Source: Pirellulales bacterium
Lineage (GTDB): Bacteria; Planctomycetota; Planctomycetia; Pirellulales; JADZDJ01
Assembly: GCA_035499655.1 (NCBI GenBank)
Contig: DATJYL010000223.1
Coordinates: forward strand, 1 to 36,089
Length of the DNA stretch: 36,089 nt
Reading direction: 5' to 3'
Below are positions 14,988 to 24,675 of this stretch, piece by piece. The translations under genes and the position numbers were made by a program. The notes beneath the pieces are model-generated. The model worked only from the letters and a program-made list of their open reading frames with translations. It ran no database searches and had not been told where the DNA came from. Numbering within the stretch: the stretch's first letter is position 1; each line of letters begins with the position of its first letter.

Positions 14988-16766
14988 ATGACTGCCGATC
15001 CGCACGCTGCATCGCCTTCGCCGGAATCTGAAGGCGTTTCTTCTTCCGCCACGGAAACGGCTTCGGCTGCTGAATCTTCACCTCCTGTGCAACCTGCGCC
15101 TGAAGCGATTGCGCCGGAAACCGCCGCGCCCGCTGCCGAAACGTCAGGCGATGCCTCGGCGGAATCGTCCAAGCCGCGCATTCGCATTGGCACACAGCGG
15201 CCAGGTGTCGCGGTGCCGCGGGTTGAGCCGCGGGCCAAAGTGGCCTTTCGCACAGTACCGGGACAAGGAGCAGCGCCCGGTGGCGCGCCGCAGCAACCCA
15301 TCCAGCATCAGCCGGTGGAGCGTCCGCCATCTCACGAACAATATCCGGCCAAGCCCGTGGCGAAAAAACCTCCGCGCCCGGAGGCGCCCCTTAAGCCCGA
15401 GGAACTGGGGAGTGCCGCGGTTGTGCTACGCAAAGCAGCGGCCAAGAAATCCAAGTTCGAAGTGCCTGCGTTGCCGACCGAGAAAGTCGAACTGCCAAAT
15501 TTACGAGCGCCCCTCTCGCCGGAGTTGGAAGCGGAATTGGAAGCAGCGCTGGGCGATCAATCGCTGGACGAAATGATTGCCGCCGAAACAAGCGGCGCAA
15601 CGGGCACAGCCTCTGGTGAGCCGTTGGAGCCCGAAGCGCGGCTGACCGGAACAGTAGCCCGTATTTTTCGCGACAACGTGTTTGTCGATTTGGGGGGCCG
15701 CAATCAAGGCGTACTCACGCTGCACACGCTGCCGCAAGAGCCGAATGTGGGCGATCAAATCGAAGTGGTTGTTAACCGATTCAATGCCGACGACGGCTTG
15801 TACGAACTGACGCCGATTGGCGCCAGCGTGCAAGTGGGCGATTGGACCGATATTGCAGAGGGAATCACTGTCGAAGCGCGCATTACTGGACACAATAAAG
15901 GCGGTTTGGAGTGCGAAGTGAATAAAATTCGCGGATTCATTCCAGCCGGTCAGATTTCGATTTACCGCGTGGAAAATTTTGAGGAGTTCGTCGGCCAAAG
16001 CTGGCCCTGCGTGGTGGTCGAAGCGAACCAGGAGCGGCGGAATTTAGTGCTCAGTCGCCGTGCCATTTTGGAGCGCGAGCAGGCTGAAGCCAAGCAGCAA
16101 CTTTTATCGCAATTGGAAGTGGGGCAGGTGCGCGATGGGACGGTGCGGAACATTCGCGATTTTGGCGCGTTTGTCGATTTGGGCGGCATCGATGGGATGA
16201 TTCACGTCAGCCAAATGAGCTGGGACCGCATCAAGCATCCCAGCGAAGTGCTGACGGTCGGCCAAAAAGTAAAAGTGAAAATTCAGAAGATCGATCCGGA
16301 CACGCACAAAATCAGCCTGGCCTACCGCGATTTGTTCGAAAGCCCTTGGACCAAAGTGCCGGCGAAATATCCGGTGACGAGCAAAGTCAGCGGCATGGTG
16401 TCGCGGATCATGGATTTCGGCGCGTTTGTGAAACTGGAGCCTGGCGTGGAGGGGCTGGTGCACATTTCGGAGCTGTCGTACAAGCGTGTGCATCGAGTGA
16501 CCGACGTGGTGCAGGAGGGACAGCAAGTAGAAGCGAAGGTGCTGTCGGTCGATCCGGAAAATCAGCGGATTAGTTTGTCGATCAAAGTGCTCGGTCCGCC
16601 GCCGGAGCCGCCCAAAGAAAAATCAGTCGATGCCGAAGCGGGCGAATCTTTTGTAGCAGCCACTGCCCCGCCCGCCGAACCGCCGAAGAAAAAGCAGCGC
16701 AAAGTGCCGCTGCAAGGCGGTCTGGGGCGTTCGCCGCTGGGGGATAAATTCGGCCTGAAGTGGTAG
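14988..16766 (+). CDS. S1 RNA-binding domain protein (ribosomal protein S1-like, four S1 domains)
   Basis: The protein has a disordered N-terminal third (about residues 1-205, Pro/Ala/Ser/Glu-rich with basic patches) followed by four S1 OB-fold domains at about 216-280, 285-365, 377-446 and 462-535, and a Lys/Pro-rich tail. Domains 3 and 4 are canonical ([40 protein letters not shown]); domains 1 and 2 are more divergent. S1 proteins bind mRNA on the 30S subunit or act in RNA turnover. Typical S1 of Gram-negative bacteria has six domains and no such leader, so this may be the ribosomal S1 of the lineage or a paralogue; I cannot decide without the rest of the genome. The gene follows tRNA-Arg by 140 bases. 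There is no clear ribosome binding site. Confidence 0.88.
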   Translation: MTADPHAASPSPESEGVSSSATETASAAESSPPVQPAPEAIAPETAAPAAETSGDASAESSKPRIRIGTQRPGVAVPRVEPRAKVAFRTVPGQGAAPGGAPQQPIQHQPVERPPSHEQYPAKPVAKKPPRPEAPLKPEELGSAAVVLRKAAAKKSKFEVPALPTEKVELPNLRAPLSPELEAELEAALGDQSLDEMIAAETSGATGTASGEPLEPEARLTGTVARIFRDNVFVDLGGRNQGVLTLHTLPQEPNVGDQIEVVVNRFNADDGLYELTPIGASVQVGDWTDIAEGITVEARITGHNKGGLECEVNKIRGFIPAGQISIYRVENFEEFVGQSWPCVVVEANQERRNLVLSRRAILEREQAEAKQQLLSQLEVGQVRDGTVRNIRDFGAFVDLGGIDGMIHVSQMSWDRIKHPSEVLTVGQKVKVKIQKIDPDTHKISLAYRDLFESPWTKVPAKYPVTSKVSGMVSRIMDFGAFVKLEPGVEGLVHISELSYKRVHRVTDVVQEGQQVEAKVLSVDPENQRISLSIKVLGPPPEPPKEKSVDAEAGESFVAATAPPAEPPKKKQRKVPLQGGLGRSPLGDKFGLKW

Positions 16767-16773
16767 CGAATTC

Positions 16774-16831
16774 TGGCGTAGGTCAGCCTTTCCAGGCTGA
16801 CCTGTCAGGCTCGAAAGCCGGACCTACGCCA
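16774..16831. repeat. Imperfect hairpin element after the S1 gene
   Basis: Perfect 11-base arms TGGCGTAGGTC (16774-16784) and GACCTACGCCA (16821-16831) enclose a second dyad made of AGCCTTTCCAGGCTGAC and GTCAGGCTCGAAAGCC. It begins 8 bases after the S1 stop codon. It may stop transcription or stabilise the mRNA end, but there is no T-run. It resembles a dispersed palindromic repeat more than a canonical terminator. Confidence 0.75.
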
Positions 16832-17062
16832 ATCGCTCTTGACCCGGCCGGCCCGATTGTGATTCGATTGGTAGTCTGGGCAAAGCCGTGCCCTATCTCT
16901 AGGCCATAAAAACGGTTGCGAAGGCACAAACGGGGCGACACGGTCCAGCGGCTAAGTCGTTGTGACGCCAATAGTTCGCGTCGGCAACTCATAGATCGAT
17001 ACCAGGCGCAAGGATGTGCCGCGAGCAGGCCTTGTGGGCACGTGCTCGTCGTAGGATTGATT

Positions 17063-17659
17063 GTGATCGATGTTCATCAACTCAGCGACGAGCAGTTGGC
17101 GGCGGAAGCGGCCCGCGAAGGGTCCGACGGCCCCGCCTTTGTAGAACTGGTGGAGCGATTTCGCCAGCGGGTGTGGCATATTTGCTATCGCTTGCTGGGC
17201 AACGAACACGACGCCAGCGACGCCGCCCAGGAAGTTTTCGTGCGGTTGTTTTTGCACCGCGCCAAGTTTGAAGGCCGCTCTAAGTACAGCACCTGGGTAC
17301 ACGGAATTGCGGTCCGCACCTGTTTAACGTTGCGGCGTGGGCGTGGGCGGCGACAGCGGCGCGAAAGCGTGACCAGCGAGGAAACCATCGAGGCCCATTC
17401 GCCCGGCACTCCAGCGCCCACGGAAGGATTATCGCTCGATTTGCTGCAAATGCTCGACATATTGGGCGAAGAAGATCGAGCACTACTGATCCTTAAATAC
17501 GCGGAAAATTATAGCCACGAAGAGTTAGCGGAAATTTTCGGATTGAGCGTTAGCGCGTGCAAAATGCGGATTAGCCGCGCGCGAGAAAAAATTCAACAGC
17601 GATTTGGCGACAAAACAGACGAACCCCATAGCACGAAAAACGGAAATGATGAAACTTAA
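17063..17659 (+). CDS. ECF-type RNA polymerase sigma factor
   Basis: This is a group 4 (ECF) sigma-70 family factor of 198 residues. Region 2 is seen in FVELVERFRQRVWHICYRLL and NEHDASDAAQEVFVRLF, where DAAQEVF is the core-binding/-10 recognition block. Region 4 is seen in LLILKYAENYSHEELAEIFG and SVSACKMRISRAREKIQQRF, a helix-turn-helix for the -35 element. A variable linker joins them. The GTG at 17063 is preferred because AGGA lies 6 bases upstream and the protein then begins just before region 2; a longer reading from TTG 16916 is unlikely. No zinc-finger anti-sigma factor follows. The next gene, a short protein with a hydrophobic segment, is 81 bases downstream and is a candidate regulator by position only. 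Confidence 0.93.
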   Translation: MIDVHQLSDEQLAAEAAREGSDGPAFVELVERFRQRVWHICYRLLGNEHDASDAAQEVFVRLFLHRAKFEGRSKYSTWVHGIAVRTCLTLRRGRGRRQRRESVTSEETIEAHSPGTPAPTEGLSLDLLQMLDILGEEDRALLILKYAENYSHEELAEIFGLSVSACKMRISRAREKIQQRFGDKTDEPHSTKNGNDET

Positions 17660-17740
17660 TCGTGGCGGTTTCACGCCGCTTGCGGTTTAGCAAAATTTAT
17701 AACTGTAATTCACTGACGAAAACAAACTTCGGATCTACCC

Positions 17741-17989
17741 ATGCCAACCGATTTATTGGAACAACTTGCCGAGCTGCCGGTTCCGCCGGCGCCGCCCACC
17801 AAGGCGTTTGACCGCGCCATTCACCGGCGGATTAACAGCCGTCTAATTGTGGGACAGATTTGCGATTTTCTGTTTCGCGGATTTGGATTCGCCATTGTGC
17901 ATTTTGTCAAAGCGGCGTTAGGCGTTGTGCAGCTTACAGTTACGGGAAAACTACCGACCAAAACCGACCGAGGCCCAGGGCCCATGTGA
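17741..17989 (+). CDS. Small uncharacterised protein downstream of the sigma factor
   Basis: I do not recognise a named family for this 82-residue protein. It has a Pro-rich start (LAELPVPPAPPTKAFDRAIH), a basic segment (RRINSRL), and a moderately hydrophobic, probably amphipathic or membrane-associated stretch (FLFRGFGFAIVHFVKAALGV) followed by a Gly/Pro tail. The start ATG is the only good one. Its organisation, a conserved-looking FDRAIHRRIN motif before a single hydrophobic helix, and its position 81 bases after an ECF sigma gene suggest that it is real and perhaps acts with the sigma factor at the membrane. That role is inference; it lacks the Cys/His pattern of a zinc-finger anti-sigma factor. 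Confidence 0.65.
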   Translation: MPTDLLEQLAELPVPPAPPTKAFDRAIHRRINSRLIVGQICDFLFRGFGFAIVHFVKAALGVVQLTVTGKLPTKTDRGPGPM

Positions 17990-18183
17990 CGCCGCGACTT
18001 TCCCCGGCAACCCAAACTGTGAGAGGGCAACTCGCCGGTTCAACGCCGGACTTTGCAGCGGTTCCCCGAACCAATCACCGAATTTTCAATTCAACACGAA
18101 GTGTTTCGCAGAACGGAGGCTGCGGAAATTAAGTTTTTCTCGACTCACCTTCTTTTACTGATCGCGCGAAGCGACCCAACAAC

Positions 18184-18200
18184 TCAGTCCACCGGACTGA
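18184..18200 (+). promoter_or_regulatory. Small hairpin directly before a ribosome binding site
   Basis: TCAGTCC (18184-18190) pairs perfectly with GGACTGA (18194-18200) around the 3-base loop ACC. The Shine-Dalgarno AAGGAG follows at once at 18201-18206, 8 bases before the ATG of the channel gene. It could stabilise the mRNA or influence ribosome loading. It does not cover the Shine-Dalgarno itself. Confidence 0.5.
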
Positions 18201-18214
18201 AAGGAGCAGATTGT

Positions 18215-19102
18215 ATGTTTGCAATTTTGGCAGAAGTCACCGAAACCGCCGGCAATGTGGGCGACAAGCTTGCAGAAACGGCCAATGGCGCGGGCACCGC
18301 TTTGAAAACCAGTTTCGAAAACGCCTGGGCCCAAATTGTCGATTACACGCCCCGGGTATTGGCCGCGATTATTGTGCTGGTGGCGGGCTATTTCGTCGCC
18401 AAGTTAGTCGCTCGGGCTGTTACGCTGTTGTGTGAACGCGCCGGCTTGCAACGCGCCGCCGAGCGCAGCGGATTGTGGGAATCGATGACCCACATGAACA
18501 TCAAGCGGAACGTGCCGGCGATTGTGGGCACGATTGTGTTTTGGGGATTGATGCTGGTGTTTTTGATGGCCGGGTTCAACATTTTGAAAATCACCTCGGT
18601 TTCCGATTCGATTAGTCAAGTCGTGGCGTACATTCCTAACGTGTTGGTCGCCACGGTGATGGTCGTGGTGGGCTTGCTCGTGGCCGGCTTCCTGCGGGGT
18701 GTGATTGCCACCAGCGCTGACCGCGTGGGCATCAGCTATGCCGACCACTTGGCCAATGGCTGCTATTACATTATGGGCCTGATGGTGTTCATGGCCGCGT
18801 TCGACCAACTGCACATTCATTTTGAGTTGCTGAATTACGCCATCCTGATCGTGTTCGGCGGATTGGCCTTGGGCTTCGGACTGGCGCTGGGCTTGGGAGG
18901 CCGCGACACGATGGCCGGCATTTTGGCCGGGTACTACGTGCGGCAACGCTTGCAAGCGGGCGACCATGTAACCGTGGGTCGCTTGGAAGGCACGGTGCGT
19001 GAAGTCGGTCCGGTGGCGACGATTATCGAAACCGAAGAGGAAGGCATGCTGAATCGGCACAGTGTTCCGAATTCCAAAATGCTGAACGAGGCCGTGCGGT
19101 AA
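18215..19102 (+). CDS. Mechanosensitive ion channel family protein (conserved TM helix type)
   Basis: This is a 295-residue inner-membrane protein. Repeated hydrophobic helices with the signature of the conserved TM helix domain are visible: WAQIVDYTPRVLAAIIVLVA followed by GYFVAKLVAR, and a second copy VVAYIPNVLVATVMVVVGLL followed by VAGFLRG. A last Gly-rich pore-like helix (ILIVFGGLALGFGLALGLGG) leads into an MscS-type beta domain (AGDHVTVGRLEGTVREVGPV, then TIIETEEEGMLNRHSVPNSK). Proteins of this type (CmpX-like) are thought to respond to membrane tension. The start at 18215 is fixed by AAAGGAG 8 bases upstream. The gene ends before a strong intrinsic terminator. Confidence 0.9.
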   Translation: MFAILAEVTETAGNVGDKLAETANGAGTALKTSFENAWAQIVDYTPRVLAAIIVLVAGYFVAKLVARAVTLLCERAGLQRAAERSGLWESMTHMNIKRNVPAIVGTIVFWGLMLVFLMAGFNILKITSVSDSISQVVAYIPNVLVATVMVVVGLLVAGFLRGVIATSADRVGISYADHLANGCYYIMGLMVFMAAFDQLHIHFELLNYAILIVFGGLALGFGLALGLGGRDTMAGILAGYYVRQRLQAGDHVTVGRLEGTVREVGPVATIIETEEEGMLNRHSVPNSKMLNEAVR

Positions 19103-19194
19103 GGCCCGAGTGATACAATGCCGGCGATGTCATCGCCGGCTCAATCGCACCTCGTTTAACAAAGAGTTACCGTCGTTTAGGCGGAAAACGACAG

Positions 19195-19238
19195 CGGCCC
19201 TGGGAGTTCCTTGCGGATTCCCAGGGCCGACTTTTTTT
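19195..19238 (+). terminator. Intrinsic transcription terminator
   Basis: CGGCCCTGGGA (19195-19205) pairs perfectly with TCCCAGGGCCG (19219-19229) around a 13-base loop, and is followed by CTTTTTTT (19231-19238). This is a canonical rho-independent terminator for the mechanosensitive channel gene, about 90 bases after its stop codon. Confidence 0.95.
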
Positions 19239-19325
19239 GAATGACTAATGACCAAATCCCAATGATCAATGTTGGTTTCAATCCTTACTTTTCATTGGTC
19301 ATTGGTGCTTGGGCATTGGTCATTT
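19239..19325. repeat. Paired heptamer repeat, TGACCAA type
   Basis: GAATGACTAATGACCAAATC with its continuation to 19270 is matched inverted at 19290-19325 (TTTCATTGGTCATTGGTGCT and following). The pair fills the gap between the intrinsic terminator and the TSUP gene and reaches into it: the TGA stop of the TSUP gene (19320-19322, read on the minus strand) is part of a TGACCAA word. Confidence 0.82.
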
Positions 19326-20114
19326 TCCACTGAACTGCCGCCAGAAGTAATACGTCGCCAGGGAAAAGCCGATGACGACGATAATCCGCCGCACGACGAC
19401 TTTGTCGATTTTCTGCGCCAGCGTGGCCCCGACAAAGCCGCCGAGCATCGAACAGGCGATCATTGGGCCGGCCAGCGACCAATCGATTTCTCCGCGCGTC
19501 AAGAACACGGTGAGCGCCATGATATTGATGGCAAAGGCCAAGCAATTTTTTAGACCGTTCATTACGTGAATGTCGGCCAGGCCCATCAGGCCCAGCGCGC
19601 TGAGCATGAGAATGCCGATGCCGGCGCCGAAGTAGCCGCCGTAAATCGCCACGAAGAATTGAAACACGATGATCGCGATCAGCGTCCCGCCGTGCGGCTC
19701 GGCATGCGGCGCGCCAATGCCGGTCCAACGGGCAATTTGCGGTTGCAGCACGAACAGCACGGCCGCCGTCAAAATCAGCCACGGCACCAGCGCGCTGAAT
19801 TGATCGGGAAAGCCAACGACCAACCAGCCGCCGAGCAACCCGCCCAGCAAACTCGGCGGCAACAACCACTTGAGCCAGTGGCGCGAATGTTTGAGCTGGC
19901 TGCGATAACCCCAAGCGGCGGCGAAAATTCCAGGGATCAGCGCCATGGTGCTGGTTTGGTTGGCAACCACGTCGGCGTGTTTGTGATCGCCGAATTTACG
20001 CATCAGCACGGCCGTCAGCACGGGAAATGTCAGCAGCGTGCCGCCGCCGGCCACAGAATTTACCGCTCCGGCCGCCATCGCCGCACAGCATACTAAAATT
20101 ATTTCCCAATTCAT
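19320..20114 (-). CDS. TSUP family (TauE/SafE) membrane transporter
   Basis: The 264-residue protein belongs to the TauE/SafE (TSUP) family, thought to export sulfite, sulfoacetate or other organosulfur anions. It has about eight hydrophobic segments in two similar halves. The first begins with EIILVCCAAMAAGAVNSVAG and GGTLLTFPVL, the second with FQFFVAIYGGYFGAGIGILM; the GxVNSxxGGG and YGGYFGAGxG motifs mark the two halves. The start at ATG 20114 puts the first motif at the N-terminus; the frame stays open far upstream to 20582, but that part overlaps the next gene and is not credible. Substrate cannot be read. It faces the mechanosensitive channel gene and is divergent from the RNase HII homologue. 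Confidence 0.92.
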   Translation of the reverse strand: MNWEIILVCCAAMAAGAVNSVAGGGTLLTFPVLTAVLMRKFGDHKHADVVANQTSTMALIPGIFAAAWGYRSQLKHSRHWLKWLLPPSLLGGLLGGWLVVGFPDQFSALVPWLILTAAVLFVLQPQIARWTGIGAPHAEPHGGTLIAIIVFQFFVAIYGGYFGAGIGILMLSALGLMGLADIHVMNGLKNCLAFAINIMALTVFLTRGEIDWSLAGPMIACSMLGGFVGATLAQKIDKVVVRRIIVVIGFSLATYYFWRQFSGK

Positions 20115-20211
20115 GGCCGGAGTGTAACGTGCGATGCGGTTGCGTGCTAGCCGATGTGCCCCGCCTCCGCGCCATAGCAAAATCAGGATATACTCGCTCT
20201 CGCTGTATGGA

Positions 20212-20236
20212 AACTGAACCCTGAACCCTGAACCCG
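20212..20236. repeat. Heptamer tract, CCTGAAC type, single arm
   Basis: AACTGAACCCTGAACCCTGA followed by ACCC has a strict 7-base period. It ends 4 bases before the start codon of the RNase HII homologue, where a ribosome binding site would be expected. I see no inverted partner nearby. The word is the same family as the 1149-1289 element. Confidence 0.75.
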
Positions 20237-20240
20237 CGTA

Positions 20241-21200
20241 ATGCCCTATCTCATCGGCACGGACGAAGCCGGTTACGGCCCAAACTTTGGACCCTTGGTA
20301 ATTACCGCCACGGTGTGGGACATCGACGACGGCCTCGATTGCGCAGCGCTCTACAAGCATTTGCGACGGCATGTGACGGCGCAAGTCGCGCGGGCGAGCA
20401 AAAAGAAAATTGTCTGGGCCGATTCCAAAGCGATTTACAAAAACGTCTGCGGGCTGGAACATCTGGAGCGTGGCGTGCTGGCGGCGCTGGGATTGTTGGG
20501 TCGAATGCCGCGTCAATGGTGCGAGCTGTGGCATTGGCTCGATCCGCAATTCGCCCCGCGCATCGACGAATTGCCGTGGCACCTGGGTTACGCGGCCGAT
20601 GTGCCGCTGTGGACCGACGGCGAAGAGTTGGCGGCGCTGATCGATGTGCTCAAGTCCGGTTTGGAAACACTCGGCGTGCGATTGATGGGGCTGCTGTCTC
20701 GCGCCGTGTTTCCTGACGAATTCAATCGGCTTGTCGAGGCCAGCAATAAGGCCGACGCCTTGTCGCGCATCACGCTGGGCCTGGTGGCCGAGGCATTGAC
20801 GCTAGTGCCACAGGGTTGCGTGCAAGTGTTTTGCGACAAGCACGGCGGGCGAGATTATTATCATCCGTTGTTGCAAATCCAATTTGAAGATGCGTGGATT
20901 GAAGTGCGGCAGGAATCAGAGGGCATCAGTTGTTATCGCTTCGGGCCTGAAGAGCGGCGCGTGGAGATTGGCTTTTACGTCCAGGGCGAGCGTTTTTTGC
21001 CCGTCGCCTTGGCCTCGATGACTTCCAAATACTTGCGTGAAGCGGCAATGCGCCCGTTCAACGAATTTTGGTGTGCCCGGGTGCCGGGTTTGAAACCGAC
21101 GGCGGGCTATCCGAGCGATTCGCATCGCTTCAGAAAGCAAATTGCCGCCGCACAGCGCGAATTGGCAATTGAGGACCACATTCTGTGGCGCAGCCGGTGA
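20241..21200 (+). CDS. Divergent ribonuclease HII homologue
   Basis: The protein is 319 residues, against about 200-260 for RNase HII, which cleaves RNA in RNA/DNA hybrids and at single ribonucleotides. Family landmarks can be followed: GTDEAGYGPNFGPLVI (D8, E9), VWADSK (the DSK motif), VFCDKHGGR (D199, third acidic residue), GERFLPVALASMTSKYLREA aligned with the usual GD...AASIxAKVxRD (E250 in place of the fourth Asp), and GYPSDSHRF for the C-terminal GYP..H. Changes: the G-R-G ribose-recognition motif is G-Y-G, and about 100 extra residues lie between DSK and D199. It may be an active but altered nuclease or a paralogue. A repeat tract directly abuts the start, leaving no visible ribosome binding site. 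Confidence 0.78.
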   Translation: MPYLIGTDEAGYGPNFGPLVITATVWDIDDGLDCAALYKHLRRHVTAQVARASKKKIVWADSKAIYKNVCGLEHLERGVLAALGLLGRMPRQWCELWHWLDPQFAPRIDELPWHLGYAADVPLWTDGEELAALIDVLKSGLETLGVRLMGLLSRAVFPDEFNRLVEASNKADALSRITLGLVAEALTLVPQGCVQVFCDKHGGRDYYHPLLQIQFEDAWIEVRQESEGISCYRFGPEERRVEIGFYVQGERFLPVALASMTSKYLREAAMRPFNEFWCARVPGLKPTAGYPSDSHRFRKQIAAAQRELAIEDHILWRSR

Positions 21201-21307
21201 AAGTCTTTTTGCCCGCTAGTCTCACAGTGGCGATTTGAGATGCCCGCCGCCTTCAATTACAATCCAAACATCCTCGTCTCTCGCCTCTAACCCCTCGATC
21301 CTACATC

Positions 21308-24173
<2,866 letters not shown>

Positions 24174-24255
24174 GCCCTGGCTAGTTCATGGTCGCGGTCG
24201 GGGGAGGCAATTTGCGGTGCTTCGTCGTTGTTCCGTGGCGCGGTAGAATTATGAT

Positions 24256-24675
24256 ATGGCCAGCGATCAAGACGAGTTATATCAGGAACACATTCTCGAT
24301 CATTACGAGCGGCCCTATCATTGCGGCCATTGCCCGGCGGCCACGCATGCCCATGAAGACGACAACCCGTTGTGCGGCGACGTAGTGCGGGTGGAGTTGA
24401 CGATTGCCGATAATCGCGTCCGCCAGGCGTGGTTCAACGGCAGCGGCTGCTGCATCAGCCAGGCGGCGGCCTCGATGCTGATGCAGGCGGTCGAAGGCAA
24501 GTCGCTGGCAGAAATTCAGCATTTTAGCGGCGAAGATATGCTCCGTTTGTTTGCGGCGCGGCTGACGCCCAATCGTCAAAAATGCTGTCTTCTCGGTTGG
24601 CGCGTGCTGCAAAGCGCCTTGTTTTCACCCCGACCGTCCAATCACGGGAATGCGGATGAGCACCAAACCGCTTGA
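24256..24675 (+). CDS. sufU: SufU/IscU-type Fe-S cluster assembly protein
   Basis: SufU takes sulfur from the cysteine desulfurase SufS and acts in Fe-S cluster assembly. The 139-residue protein has the conserved ligands: C40 and D42 in NPLCGD, C65/C66 in GSGCCISQAAASML, and C110/C111 in RQKCCLLGW. The opening LYQEHILDHYERP is family-typical. The spacing between the second and third Cys motifs is about 44 residues, shorter than in Gram-positive SufU, where an insertion separates them. Two of the Cys sites are doublets, which is unusual. The coding region overlaps the start of sufS, showing translational coupling. No sufBCD genes are present in the window. Confidence 0.93.
   Translation: MASDQDELYQEHILDHYERPYHCGHCPAATHAHEDDNPLCGDVVRVELTIADNRVRQAWFNGSGCCISQAAASMLMQAVEGKSLAEIQHFSGEDMLRLFAARLTPNRQKCCLLGWRVLQSALFSPRPSNHGNADEHQTA

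Noticed and set aside
20212-20236. CCTGAAC tract as a telomere-like or origin iteron sequence
   Set aside because: There are only about three copies, no DnaA boxes or initiator gene nearby, and the same word type occurs elsewhere in ordinary intergenic gaps.
20115-20582. An N-terminal extension of the TSUP transporter to 20582
   Set aside because: It overlaps the RNase HII homologue in antisense and adds no known domain. ATG 20114 opens exactly at the first family motif.
21269-21300. CTCGTCTCTCGCCTCTAACC stretch before sixA as another heptamer tract
   Set aside because: It resembles the complement of the GGTGAGG word but the period is irregular and there is no partner. The evidence is too weak to list as a repeat.
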